Positions 1 through 9,881 of a stretch of DNA of 33,473 bases are shown piece after piece. Made by a program: the position numbers and the translations under genes. The stretch lies in NCBI GenBank assembly GCA_943704495.1, contig CALSCR010003609.1:1-33473 (forward strand), given 5' to 3'. This DNA is from Pigoraptor chileana. Taxonomy: Eukaryota; Opisthokonta; Filasterea. Each line of letters starts with the position of its first letter. Within the stretch, counting starts at the first letter, position 1. The notes under the pieces were generated by a model. It did not search any database and was not told where the DNA came from. It saw only the letters and a program-made list of their open reading frames with translations.

Positions 1-206
1 GGGGGCGCAACCACGTACACAAGAGGCAAAACGATTCATGGAGTCAGGCGCAAAATGCGGTGGGTCATGTCCAACACAGTCCCACGCCTCCCACCCAGCA
101 GCTCCTGACAGCAAAACGCACACACTCTTAGCCGTCCACAGCGACGCCTTTCAGCCCATAAAGGCAATTATGTGCGGAGAGGGTGACGTGATGGCGCCCT
201 ACGCAC
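1..206. other. Window edge, intron of the lectin gene
   Basis: This stretch lies downstream of the last lectin exon that can be recognised on the minus strand. It starts with a GTGCGT donor at 206-201. The following L-type lectin exon, expected to carry the second half of the carbohydrate-recognition domain, could not be recognised in any minus-strand frame here, so it is probably outside the window. Confidence 0.4.
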
Positions 207-979
207 ATTGTGGTGGCCGTTGTGGTTGCTGTACGTGTCAAAGAACACTGCGAGCCCGGTGAAATAGTCCTTCGAACCAAACACGGCGCCTGTGCGACGG
301 ACAGGATAAAATTTGCAGAGAGCGCAGTCAGTCGTCTGTCTAAGGCGGGCAGCGCAGTTACAGGGCCACAGAGCGCATGTTTGACAGAAGGCAAATGAGT
401 CGCACATATGCACGCACCCATTTCCGCACGCTCCTTCGTGTACCAGAACGCCCAGCCGTCTCCAAAGAGACGCTTGCCCTGTCCCCATACCTTGAAATCG
501 ATGGTCAGCTCCCATGCAGTCATGTGGTTGGGCTGCATCGTTTGTCATGAAGGAGTGATTTAATAATATTGCAAACAGGCACTCGTAGTCTTGCTTTCGT
601 GAAGAAAAATTGCAAGAGACTCCTTCCTCCTCTCCCTGACCCGTCTACTCCACAAACTCGCACAGCCAAGTATACAGCACAACAGTCAACGTGGCGCACA
701 AAATGCGAACATCATTGAGCCACCACCCACGAGCTTTGCCCAGAGGTATCCCTGCTTGCTCTGCCGGTCGGGTGTGAGACGAACGTAGTCGTCGGCAACA
801 ACGGTGCTCCCGCCAAAATCCCAGTACGGGATGTCCAGCCCCGCGCCAATGTAGGGCCTGTGGAGGGAGAAGGACCGCTGCACCGCCTGGGCCGCGCCCA
901 TCGGCACAACGTGCGTCAAAACGGCAACGGCGATGACGGCCGCAGCGACTGAGCACGCTCGCAGCATTCCCGCCGACAT
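207..979 (-). CDS. L-type lectin cargo receptor, VIP36/ERGIC-53 (LMAN) family, 5' part only
   Basis: Three exons on the minus strand: 979-731, 532-418 and 289-207, with introns GTGGGT..CAG and GTGCGT..CAG; the frame closes at both joins and the visible protein is 148 residues. It opens with a hydrophobic signal peptide (about residues 1-32) and then the L-type lectin fold: a WDFGGST segment, YVRLTPDRQSK, a WELTIDFKVWG strand, the DGWAFWYT sugar-binding loop and VFGSKDYFTGLAVFFDTY with its metal- and sugar-site residues. These match VIP36/LMAN2 and ERGIC-53/LMAN1, which bind high-mannose glycoproteins and ferry them between ER and Golgi. The remaining lectin domain, stalk, membrane anchor and sorting tail lie beyond the left edge, so LMAN1 and LMAN2 types cannot be separated. 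It is divergent from the STRIP gene. The donor of exon 1 is the least certain boundary. Confidence 0.9.
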
Positions 980-1201
980 TTTTCCTCACGGTCGTGTGAT
1001 GCTTCAGACGAATGCAACTGCTGCAAGTAAACGCACGGAATCTAAGGAGCGAATATAACGACAGGTCAAGCGCAATGAAACAAAGACGTCCATGTAGGTG
1101 CGCTTGCGCAGGCCATAAAGAGACAGGAATGTGCGTTGTTGCGGTGTGCCGGCATGAATGAGTGAGACTGCTGTGTGTTTGTTTCGGAGTGTGTGCCAGT
1201 G

Positions 1202-1202
<1 letters not shown>

Positions 1203-1250
<48 letters not shown>
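1203..1250. repeat. (TG)24 microsatellite
   Basis: Uninterrupted TG dinucleotide tract of 48 bases in the divergent lectin/STRIP spacer. It produces spurious Cys-Val or Thr-His open frames on both strands. Confidence 0.95.
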
Positions 1251-1252
<2 letters not shown>

Positions 1253-1551
1253 GTTGGCACTGTGAATGTGGACTGAGTCTGCTCTGTGGGGCGAAAAGTG
1301 TCATGTGCGCCGCCAAAGCAAGAACTCGGATCCGCATGCGATTCCTCTGTATCAGCCATGGCTATCATAATGAGCCCACATTGCACAACGAAACCCTCGG
1401 AATTCAATCTTTTTGAATTGACTAAATAATGTGTATACTATCCATGGTTAGATATTGAATTGCATTGCCGTTAATGACAATGTAGTTAGGTATCAACAGC
1501 AAGCCTGTTGGTCATGTGATCGATACTATTTTCCGAGAATTCGGCAATTTG

Positions 1552-1559
1552 TCACGTGA
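1552..1559. promoter_or_regulatory. Palindromic E-box TCACGTGA upstream of STRIP
   Basis: Perfect 8-base palindrome about 210 bases before the STRIP start codon; bHLH-type factors bind this class of site. The same octamer or a one-base variant recurs upstream of two other genes in the window (7367 and 9135). Binding is inferred only. Confidence 0.35.
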
Positions 1560-1768
1560 TCATATTTCGGCATCAACAGTCAAAGCGCCAGTCCATAGAC
1601 CGAAAGAAAAAACAAACAGAAGGACGGATCGCCATGAAATCAACCAACGCGCTGTGCCCAATTGTGTATGCTATATGGGAGGTAATTGCCGCTGTTAAAA
1701 ATTACCGGGGCTTGATTTGGGCACGTATTGCTTGCGGCGACGTACTGAAGTTGTGCGCGAACAGCGGG

Positions 1769-4700
1769 ATGGCGGCCGTGGCCGAGCAGCAGGAAGCAAC
1801 AACCGGAAGGGTGTGTGGCCACTGGCACAGCGACTGACCAGTTTGGGCTGACAGATGAGCTGGTTGTATTTTTTAGCCCTCATATGCGTCATGGATGGGT
1901 GTACTGACTGTTGTGGCTATTTCCTTGTCATTCCCTGGCCCGCAGTTTCGGTTGTCAGAGGTTTCAGGAGAAGATGCGGCGGCCGAGATACTGAAGAAGG
2001 CCGGTCCGCTGGAGGCACTGGCATTCTCAAAGTACGTATTACTCCGCTGCTCGTTTTGTGAGCCCGTGTGTTGTTTTGCGACTCCTTGTGTGGCCTGTAT
2101 TCCGTCCTGTATTTGAGGTATGCTCACGAAGTGATACTTTTCTCTCTGCTTGCTGATATGGTCAAGGCTTGCTGATCTGGTAAAGAAAGGTGTCCTCAAA
2201 AAGGAGGACGAGAAGGAAATCTCGTTTGTGTTCAGCAACAGTCCGACGGACCTCTTTGATGCCGAGGTTGACGAATTCTATAGCTATGCCGAGGATGCGG
2301 AATTTCTCGCTGGCCACGCCGATTTCAACACAGAGTTCAAAAAAGGTGAATAGCTGACACTTCCCATCCATCACAGTGCATGCCTTGCCATTCTGCAACA
2401 CGTGCTCATTCGACGCGTGTTTGTCGCACATGCACAGAATGGCGGTCGGCTTCCGCAAGCGAGCGTGCGTCGTTTATCGACACATGCCTCGACGCCCTCG
2501 AAAGTGGTAATGCCCTCCGGCGACAGCGACTGTTACGCGCTCTTTTGTACGTTGCGCAAGGCGTGTTCGTCGAATCCTCCTCGCGCAGGGAGCAGATCGA
2601 CCTTTGGCGTGCCAACTGTGACATCATCTATTTGCGGGGTGGCCTTGCGTTACTCGCTGGGGCTGCGGCAGGGGAAATCGCTCGGCTACGGTCGGAGAGC
2701 GCGGCGGCCGTCTCTGATGCAGCAGCTCGGGACAGAGAGCGGGAGAGGGAAAAAGAGAGAGAGAGGGAGAAGGATGTCCACGGTCAGGGACTGGGACTCG
2801 GCAAGCGACGCCCGTCTCGTGAGGCGAAGAAGGAGCCCGCCCGCCCGCATGCGTCCACAAAGGGCCCCACTATGGCGTCCAACGCCCACCTGCGCACGCT
2901 CCTCAACATTCTGCACTGCGTCGTTCACGCTGCTTCAATCTCACACCCTGACGAGCTCTCAGATGAACTGGCGCGCCCATTGACGTCACAGTCGTCATTT
3001 GCTGCCTCGGGCGCCGCAATGACGCTACCTGCCGCCCTTTTTGACGGCGTGGCAGCGTATGACCAGGCGCTGCAGCTGCCCGTGCGCAAGCTGCTCTTGC
3101 TCTTACGGCGGTGTCTCGACGCCGTCTTCCGCGGGGAGGACGGTCGCGCGGAGCGAAGGTCACAGCTGATGCGCGAAGCTGGACTCCCAGATGGCCAGCC
3201 TCCCGTGCCCAAGGCATCCCACGGTGCCCTGGAGAACTTTGCCGCGCACACAACCGACCGCTTTTACGGCTACTTTCAGCCCGTGGACTCCGCGGCGGCC
3301 TTGCGGGCGGCGGCGGCGGCGGCGGTCTGTGCGGGTGTTGTGAATGTCACGCCGGTGGCCCCGCTGCCGCCGCCAATCAGTGAGGGCCTGGCAGTCATGC
3401 GCGGTCACCTGCAGGTCACCCTTGCTGACAAACAGCTTGCGGAGGAAGGCTGCACGTACGGACGCAACCGGGCGCTCGCACCGACCGGGGCAGCCGCACT
3501 CGACGACAGAGAACGGCGCGGCGCAAACCCCGTCGCCCACCCTGCAGAGGCGCTGTACACGTCACTGCTGCCCCGCCTTCCTCGTGGCGTCATTGTGATG
3601 CTCAAAACAGTCCTCGCATGCGCACCGCTGCCCACTCCCTCCCTACTGCACGTGACAAGTGAAGTCGGTTGGTGTTGGTATTCATTTGCGCCCTCCTCAC
3701 CAATGCTTAGAGTCCAGATGAACCGCAATAGCGCCCTCTTTGATCCCACATGCCTCCTGTCCGTGGTGATGTGGTATTCGGCGATGTACTAGTGCTCTTT
3801 CTTGCGAAAGCCGTGTGTGAGGGTGTGTGTGTGTGTAATGCGTGATATTTTTTTATAATCAACGGATACATTTGTTTATGCAGACAACGGGGCGACAACG
3901 CGCACTGTAGTCCAGGCGATGGAGCACAACATCGACACGGCGCGTCACCGTGAGATTATTCTGCGAACGTGCATCGAGGTGCTTCTTGTTCTATTTCGCC
4001 ACTGGAAGGTCAACCGTATCCGCCGCTACCATCTCACCCAAACAGCCATCCTATCACTATCACTATCGCGCGCTGTTTCAAACACGCAGGCGCTCACTTG
4101 CGCTGTCTTTCATTTGCATTCGAGTGGTTGCTCTGTAGTGTGGCTCTGGATTTTCTGCATGGTGCATTGCGCGTATTATTGTCGGTTTTTGGTGTGCTGT
4201 GCTGTGCTGCGAGTGTGCGCTGTTTGTCCCCTTGACTCCTCGCGTGGAATGACACCAAATTGCGCTCGTAGACATACTTCAGGCGGAGCATCTGTCCCAG
4301 CTTCTTGTGGACGCCAATTGTCTCGTCTTACTCCTAAAGATTCTCAATGGCGATATGCTCGCATACATCACTGCCAAGAACGAGCTTCCTTTCTACAGGT
4401 GGATGTGTGCTTGAAGCTTTGAATGTATGCGAGCATGTGGTGTGCGCACGCCCGGCGCCGCTGGAAGGTTCATCTTGATTGTGTGTGTTATTCCAGCGAC
4501 ATCATAATCTGACAGTGGCAGGTATTTCCCTCTCATCAACATCGCAGTTTCATGGCGTGGTCGCGGCGGGCGGCGGAGGGCGTGCTTGAACCGCAGGCCG
4601 CAGACGAAGGTAAGCGACAGGTGCCACGTGGTTTCGTGTCGGAATCGATGCCGCTGTTATTCGAACACTGCTATCGTAACTCTCTATACCGCGACTGCAT

Positions 4701-6117
4701 CACATGCCCACGTGACGACACTTGACTAATGTACTGCTGATGGGGCCACACATTGCATTACTGAGTGCAGAGGCCGCCGAAACAAAGCCCGCGCCGCACC
4801 GCAACCTCACTGCGGTGGTGTCCATGCTGCGTCTGCTCCAGAAGCTCACCAAGCGAAAGTCCGTGCGCATTCAGACAATGGTCCACTTCAAGGCGCCTGT
4901 GGGTGATATACACAGATGGTTGCCCAAGATGCGTTGCCCAAGATGCCTCTCACTCTTTCTGTGTGTCGGTGACTGAGTACAGAATAATTCTACTCGCACA
5001 ATTTGCTTATTCGGTGTGTCTGGTCACCTCTTTCCTTGACTGCCCAAACAGGCTATCCTAAAACGGCTCATGCCTCTTCCGGATGCTATTCTGCAAATTT
5101 ACGCTCTGAAGCTTGTGAAGAGCCAGATCAAGTTTCTTGGGCGCAAATGGCGTCAAGGTACGTGGCCTGTTTTGATATTCTCGGGCATGCAATTACGGTG
5201 TGTGGCTCTGTGGCTTTGGGTTATTCACTACCTCCTCCCCTCCCTCTACCCCTTCCACCACATCACGCACACGCACATACACACGCACACACACACACAC
5301 AACCGCATGGGACCTGTCCCTCACTTCATACTCTACGCTTCCCTCTATTGCTTGCTTCCTCGATGTGATCGCCTGTCCTTGTCTCTCCTCACACCTCATC
5401 ATGTGATGGCATCCGCGCATGCCACAGGCAACATGCGGGTGCTGTCTGCCATCTATCTCAGGGTGCGCACGGGACTGCACGACGATTGGGCATATGCGGC
5501 AGAATCGGATATTGACCAGGAAGAGTCAAAGGTGCGCCTTTTCCAAAGACACACACACACACACAGAGCATTTTGTGGTACCTCATGTGCATTGCTTCAG
5601 ATACTTACTCAATTTCTCACTCTCAACATCCCTGTGTAGTCGATGGAATGCACTAACCTCAATTCTTTGCCTCCACTTCTCCCTCGTGGAGTCCATAGGT
5701 AGACAGCCTATGGAACTCAGTTCCGCATATCTACCTCTCCCATTCATATACTGGCCCCTGTTGTATTTTTGCGCAACCGCTAAATATGATGTCCACGTGA
5801 AACCCCACGTGCTGCAGCTGTGCGAGGCCACACTCCGCGATGCCGTCGACACATTCAACCGGCGCCACTACACGGAGGTTGAAGGCGGTGTGCTTGCTCG
5901 CGATACATTTTCCCCGGCAGACATTGATGCGCTCGATGCTGACATATTTGCTGCCCTTGCCGATGAAGCCGCGCACATTCCACTCGCCGAGGCGACAGCC
6001 CTATTTGCGAGGGATGGGTGCCATCCCGACCGACGCAGTCCGGGCGAGGGCGCCTGTGCCGCGCTCGGTTTGGGCGCGGACGATGCAGAGTGGTGGACAG
6101 AGTATATTGTGGCGTGA
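1769..6117 (+). CDS. STRIP: Striatin-interacting protein homologue (STRIP/Far11), complete, 11 exons
   Basis: Exons: 1769-1810, 1946-2031, 2167-2345, 2438-3658, 3884-4015, 4272-4398, 4548-4609, 4771-4898, 5052-5157, 5428-5531, 5818-6117. Every phase closes and the protein is 828 residues, against about 837 in human STRIP1. Family landmarks in order: FYSYAEDAEF and the N1221 domain (roughly residues 15-400) with ALLYVAQGVF and LLNILHCVVHA; then the DUF3402 region with AEALYTSLLPRLP, REIILRTCIEVLLVLFRHWKVNH, MLAYITAKNELP, LLQKLTKRKS, LKLVKSQIKFLGRKWRQ and LHDDWAYA. STRIP proteins scaffold the STRIPAK phosphatase-kinase complex (striatin, PP2A, Mob, GCK kinases) that controls Hippo-type signalling, cell cycle and cell shape. 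A charged Arg/Glu low-complexity run near residues 200-216 interrupts the N-terminal domain. For exon 7 the acceptor at 4547 is required by phase; the closer one at 4521 would break the frame. Exon 1 rests on phase and position only. Confidence 0.95.
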
Positions 6118-6366
6118 TATGAATGGATGCATGACATATTCGATTGCACTTGCTTTTGGGAGTCGCCGCTGATAGGCGTCGATACATTGCAATGGCTCGG
6201 GGTCTTAGTCTTTCATTCAGAGGCAGTGTATTATTACTGTACTCGAGGGGCAATGTAGCCCCACACGCCACCCTGCGTATGCGCCTCATGGCAGCGGCCG
6301 TTTGCCGTCTTAAAAGATCATGCAAATCCGGCCACGCACTGCTTGCAGTTCAGTCACTCCACTCGC
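6118..6366. other. Convergent intergenic spacer
   Basis: A 249-base spacer between the 3' ends of STRIP (plus) and the acidic-protein gene (minus). It should hold both 3' untranslated regions; no further gene or clear repeat is visible. Confidence 0.5.
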
Positions 6367-7170
6367 TCACTCAATGATGCCGTACACATCCGGTTTGGAC
6401 GCTGCTCGGCGAAAATGGCTCAGAAGTGAGTCCATCCGGTCATCATCCGCAATGTTGTAGTGTGAGTGTTCGAACTCCACTGCATATGGGGTTCCCGCAA
6501 GCGCCTCCTTCGTTTTCGCCATAAACGGCAGAAGGAGCTCGAGCATCACGTGCGCCTGCCGAATGAGACAGTTGTCCATGTATTGGAAGTGTGGGGGTAT
6601 GTCCTCCTGAGACACCGAGCAGTGCAGACGCGCAAACCATATCACTGGTCCCAGCCCAGCCGCGCACATGGCGGGAATGATTTCCTTGGAGAGCAACTGC
6701 TTCAGCTTGACCGGGGGTGGATTGCGAACGGCCGACACAATGCGGGCAACGACTATGTTCATGTCATAGGAGTCATCGTCATCCGGCTCAGTAAACACAG
6801 CCGGGCATGCCGCAAGCAGCGAACGGAGGATGTACTCTTTGGTCAGACCTTCAACTGAGTCCGCTTCGAGTGACTGGATGCGGCGGTACGCAGCAATGAA
6901 CATCAGACGCCAATAGTATGGCCAGACGTCCCGATTGCCAAGCACCATGCCAGTCGGCAGGTCGCCTTCGTCGCTCTCGTCCTCTGCGTCTTCATTTTTA
7001 ACACCCGACGACTTCGTCTCCTCGGTGCAAGTAGCGCCATCCCCAACCTTCTGACGCTTCCCTGGGCGATCAGTTCCATCAGCAGCCGCAGCCGGCGTGA
7101 CAATGGGTGGCGCAACAGGCGCAAACGCATCCTGCCCAACGGCCGACAGGAAACTGAGAACACGGACCAT
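6367..7170 (-). CDS. Acidic protein of unknown function, single exon, probably nuclear
   Basis: An uninterrupted 267-codon frame reads from an ATG at 7170 to a stop at 6367. I do not recognise the family. Residues 1-85 are low-complexity: Pro/Ala-rich, then a basic GKRQK motif near residues 37-41 that could be a nuclear localisation signal, then an acidic Glu/Asp stretch. Residues about 85-267 look globular and mostly helical, with aromatic and leucine-rich segments (WPYYWRLMFIAAYRR, AHVMLELLLPFMAKTK) and no cysteine motif, signal peptide or membrane segment. Codon use resembles the exons of its neighbours and the frame is far longer than chance ORFs in this window. It is convergent with STRIP and lies upstream, in the same direction, of the secreted-protein gene. 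Upstream are a TCACGTGA site and an inverted CACTTCAA/TTGAAGTG pair. Confidence 0.65.
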   Translation of the reverse strand: MVRVLSFLSAVGQDAFAPVAPPIVTPAAAADGTDRPGKRQKVGDGATCTEETKSSGVKNEDAEDESDEGDLPTGMVLGNRDVWPYYWRLMFIAAYRRIQSLEADSVEGLTKEYILRSLLAACPAVFTEPDDDDSYDMNIVVARIVSAVRNPPPVKLKQLLSKEIIPAMCAAGLGPVIWFARLHCSVSQEDIPPHFQYMDNCLIRQAHVMLELLLPFMAKTKEALAGTPYAVEFEHSHYNIADDDRMDSLLSHFRRAASKPDVYGIIE

Positions 7171-7697
7171 TTTTTTCCCAGAAAAACCAATTACTGAAGT
7201 CTAGTATTTAAGAGATTAGTATTTAATTATGACGAGATTAGGTTTCAATCATGAAGAGATTATTGAGATTTAATAGAAAAGAATAATTGCGACTGACCTG
7301 ACCAAACGCCGACTAATACCACTTCAACAACAACTTGTATAAAAAAACACAACATTGAAGTGCCAATCACGTGACATAAAATGCACTTGCTGCACTTAAA
7401 ACTATTACGCCGGGAATATCCAAACCAGTTACTTGATCACAATTGAGTACATCGCCTCGATCTCCCGCTTTCGTGAAGCCGCAAACCTTCGCTTGAAAAC
7501 AACGCCGTTGGCCAGCCACTGATCAGCACTGATCAGCACGGCACGCACATGAGTGCCCGCCAGTCAACACTCACTTTCGGGTCAGCAGGCCAGTCTCGTG
7601 GCATTCAACATCGTCGAAAATCTCGCGCCAGCACGGCAATCGTTTTGACAAAGTATGAGCAGAACCCCCAACTTTGGTTTTTTCATTCAATCGTGCT
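7171..7697. promoter_or_regulatory. AT-rich spacer with promoter-like elements for the minus-strand gene at 7170
   Basis: This 527-base spacer lies between the start of the acidic-protein gene and the stop of the secreted-protein gene, both minus. The part at about 7190-7300 is strikingly AT-rich with repeated GAGATTA/TATTTAA-like words. CACTTCAA at 7320-7327 and TTGAAGTG at 7355-7362 form an inverted pair, followed at once by the palindrome TCACGTGA (7367-7374). No gene was found. Confidence 0.4.
7367..7374. promoter_or_regulatory. Palindromic E-box TCACGTGA upstream of the acidic-protein gene
   Basis: Perfect octamer about 200 bases upstream of the minus-strand start at 7170, at a distance like that of the STRIP site. 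It sits next to the CACTTCAA/TTGAAGTG inverted pair. Function is inferred from position and recurrence. Confidence 0.35.
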
Positions 7698-8947
7698 TCA
7701 GTTGATTGTAACATTGCTCGGGACTGTTGTAAAATACCCGCAAAACTGAGTCCACGGAGAAAAGTCCGACTTGGACGGGTCGGTGATTGCATCGCCATTG
7801 TTGTCTGTATTGCGCACCGCCGTGCCACCAGGCTTGTGAGACCAGCCAGTTGTGTCCTGCCGCATCAAAGTGCAAATGAAGAGTTTGAAGAGATCGCGTG
7901 CGATTAAATCGGGTGAATCATAGTATCATAGTACCAAATCAAACACCTGTGCAGAGCATGTTCTTAGCTTCTTGTACACCACATAGAGCCACCAAGCCCA
8001 CCTTGCGGATCCAATGGAAGTTGGTGTCGGGCCAAATAAGCATTGCCACGTAGTGTCCCTTGGCGGGCGCATCCGTCGGCAGTGTTGTTCCCACCCACTG
8101 CAGGCCGTCGAAAACAGCCGCCGTCTGAATTGCATCGCACGTGTTTGCCGTCCACTTGTGGCCAGATCCTCGCCCAGGCTGTGCAAATGTGTCGGTCGCT
8201 ATGTCGTTTCCGTAATCATAGCTATGGACGTCAAAATGTCGCTGTATAAGAAACCATTCCCAACTAGCACATCACTGACAAAGGCTCAACAACAGTAAAC
8301 AAGTCTCACCAATTGTTCTCGCTCTGCTCCGAAATGAAGCAACCCGCGTCGTCGGTGGAGGGGTCGTATACGGGCACAGTGTCAGGGCCAACCACCGTCG
8401 CGGAGCAGTCGCCGGCACCTGCCACAAGCGAAATGTCCACAGGCTGGCACGTGGCCTTCCCACTCGCATCCACCTCGCAGCCAAAGCCTCCACAGCACGC
8501 GGACCGCTTGGAGCCGCACTCTTCGCCATGGGCGGCGCACACGGTGTTCGCCCTGCGCGCAGCCTCGTATTCGCTTATTATGTCCACAACATGCTGCATG
8601 GCAGCGTCTGATACGCTGCCCGAAGGCATTGTCGCAAGCAAATACTTCTCCACCTCAGGGATGCCGCGAACGACAATACCACGAGGCGCTAGTCCCACTG
8701 AAAGAACGAACCCGAGATATCCGACAACACGATTTGTTGCGACAGGGTCCGCGTAATGGGTGCCCAGAAGAGTGGTCAAGTCTGCAGTCTGCGTCGAATT
8801 GAGCATCCATGTTGGATCGCGAGTGCCCGAGTGCACACGGAGGGTCACACGAACGGTGGTATCTTCGTCATATTCGGACGGGAAAGCAAACGCAACGGCG
8901 ACAATGCATGCGACAACAGCAGTGGCAACAGCAAATGAACGCGCCAT
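7698..8947 (-). CDS. Secreted protein: knottin-like module plus C-terminal WSHKPG-motif domain, 3 exons
   Basis: Exons on the minus strand: 8947-8310, 8263-8002, 7856-7698; introns of 46 bases (GTGAGA..TAG) and 145 bases (GTGGGC..CAG) close the frame to give 352 residues. Residues 1-22 are a signal peptide. Residues 137-167 hold six cysteines spaced C-x6-C-x6-CC-x4-C-x9-C, the pattern of small disulphide-knot (knottin) modules. The C-terminal domain begins about residue 213 and carries YDYGND, TDTFAQPGRG, GHYVAMLIWP, NFHWIRK, WSHKPGGTAV, DNNGNAITDP and FCGYF. From memory, this motif set occurs in an uncharacterised group of secreted bacterial and protist proteins. That group's Cys/His pattern suggests, without proof, a papain or NlpC-like fold. 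Relative to that remembered pattern the Cys before YxY appears to be Ser here. The very short first intron is the least usual part of the model. Confidence 0.8.
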
Positions 8948-9505
8948 CTTTTTTTAGTGACCCTGAGATCCAAAAGAGATCACAGGGGTGAAACTTCAAT
9001 GAATAGAAAAGAAGACAGTGATGTGTGTTTATTCAACTAACAGCGCCTCGGCGTGTGTGAGGCTGTGTTGACAATGGGCGGCCTGCCGTTATCTTGTGCA
9101 TGCAGCCACCTCCCGTGTGACCAGCTGACGCGAGTCATGTGACGGTCGGCCGGGGGCTATTAAACTCAAATTCACTCGACAAATTCAGCCACGTTCCATA
9201 AAACAGGCAGATTAAACCATGCGAGCCAAGTTAGGGTGAGTCGCTACTTTCCACCAGCGCAGCGTGAATTGATATTGCGCTAATTTCAGTTCATATTCAG
9301 ACACCAATTTCAATTTCCGCGTGCGGCGAAACCCTACTACTAAAAATAGGGGACTTCGCGTGGAGCCGGTGAGTGGAATAAAGGGCGCTGAGTATCGATT
9401 AACTATGGGGAGAATGTTTTGCAAATAAAAAAGGCGACAGCGGCGTCCAATCAGATTGTCTTTGTGTGAAACGGAGTCAGAAACATTCGCTTGCGGTGTC
9501 AATCG

Positions 9506-9551
<46 letters not shown>

Positions 9552-9881
9552 CACACACACCTCACACACAAACAACACAAACGCGTCCAACTACTGCTAC
9601 AACACAAGACACAAACACTCGCATAGAAGCACACACACACACATATATAGCAGAGAGACAGATACTTTTGGTACCGGTTGCATACTGGAGATCTGTTGTT
9701 GTCAGATCTGCTTGAAATTCCCCACTTTTGGGTACGCAGTAACTTTAGTTGAGCAAACAGGTGCTGTCACCGGTGCTCAAAGTCTGCTCATCACTCAACG
9801 GCCCCTCTTCATGTTTGAATTGTATACTTTGCTATGATGCAGTTGTACTGCTGATTTGTCGTTTGTTGTGTGTCTGCGGAA
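8948..9881. promoter_or_regulatory. Divergent spacer between the secreted-protein and zinc-repeat genes
   Basis: This 934-base region lies between start codons at 8947 (minus) and 9882 (plus). It holds a TCATGTGA octamer variant at 9135-9142, about 190 bases from the minus-strand start, and a (CA)n tract at 9507-9549 followed by CA-rich sequence to about 9645. No convincing coding segment was found. Confidence 0.45.
9507..9549. repeat. (CA)n microsatellite
   Basis: About 21 CA units, then interrupted CA-rich sequence to roughly 9645. The His/Thr-rich open frames over it are low-complexity artefacts. Confidence 0.95.

Larger units (their letters stand above)
980..1768. promoter_or_regulatory. 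Divergent intergenic/promoter region between the lectin and STRIP genes
   Basis: This 789-base spacer separates two divergently oriented start codons (979 minus, 1769 plus), so it must hold both promoters and 5' leaders. It contains a pure (TG)24 tract at 1203-1250, an AT-rich stretch around 1410-1500, and a palindromic TCACGTGA at 1552-1559 with a one-base variant (TCATGTGA) at 1512-1519. No coding signal was found; the open frames here are low-complexity products of the TG tract. Confidence 0.5.

Noticed and set aside
645-1337. 230-codon minus-strand open frame upstream of the lectin
   Set aside because: Its middle is a translation of the (TG)24 tract, and its 3' part overlaps the recognised lectin exon in another frame.
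2903-3540. Several minus-strand open frames of 108-126 codons
   Set aside because: They are opposite-strand shadows of the long STRIP exon; the composition is Arg/Pro/Gly-rich with no domain.
4521-4547. Upstream acceptor for STRIP exon 7
   Set aside because: It would put the downstream exon out of phase; the acceptor at 4547 closes the frame.
7190-7300. AT-rich block considered as a small mobile element (MITE)
   Set aside because: No terminal inverted repeats, target-site duplication or second copy could be seen in the window.
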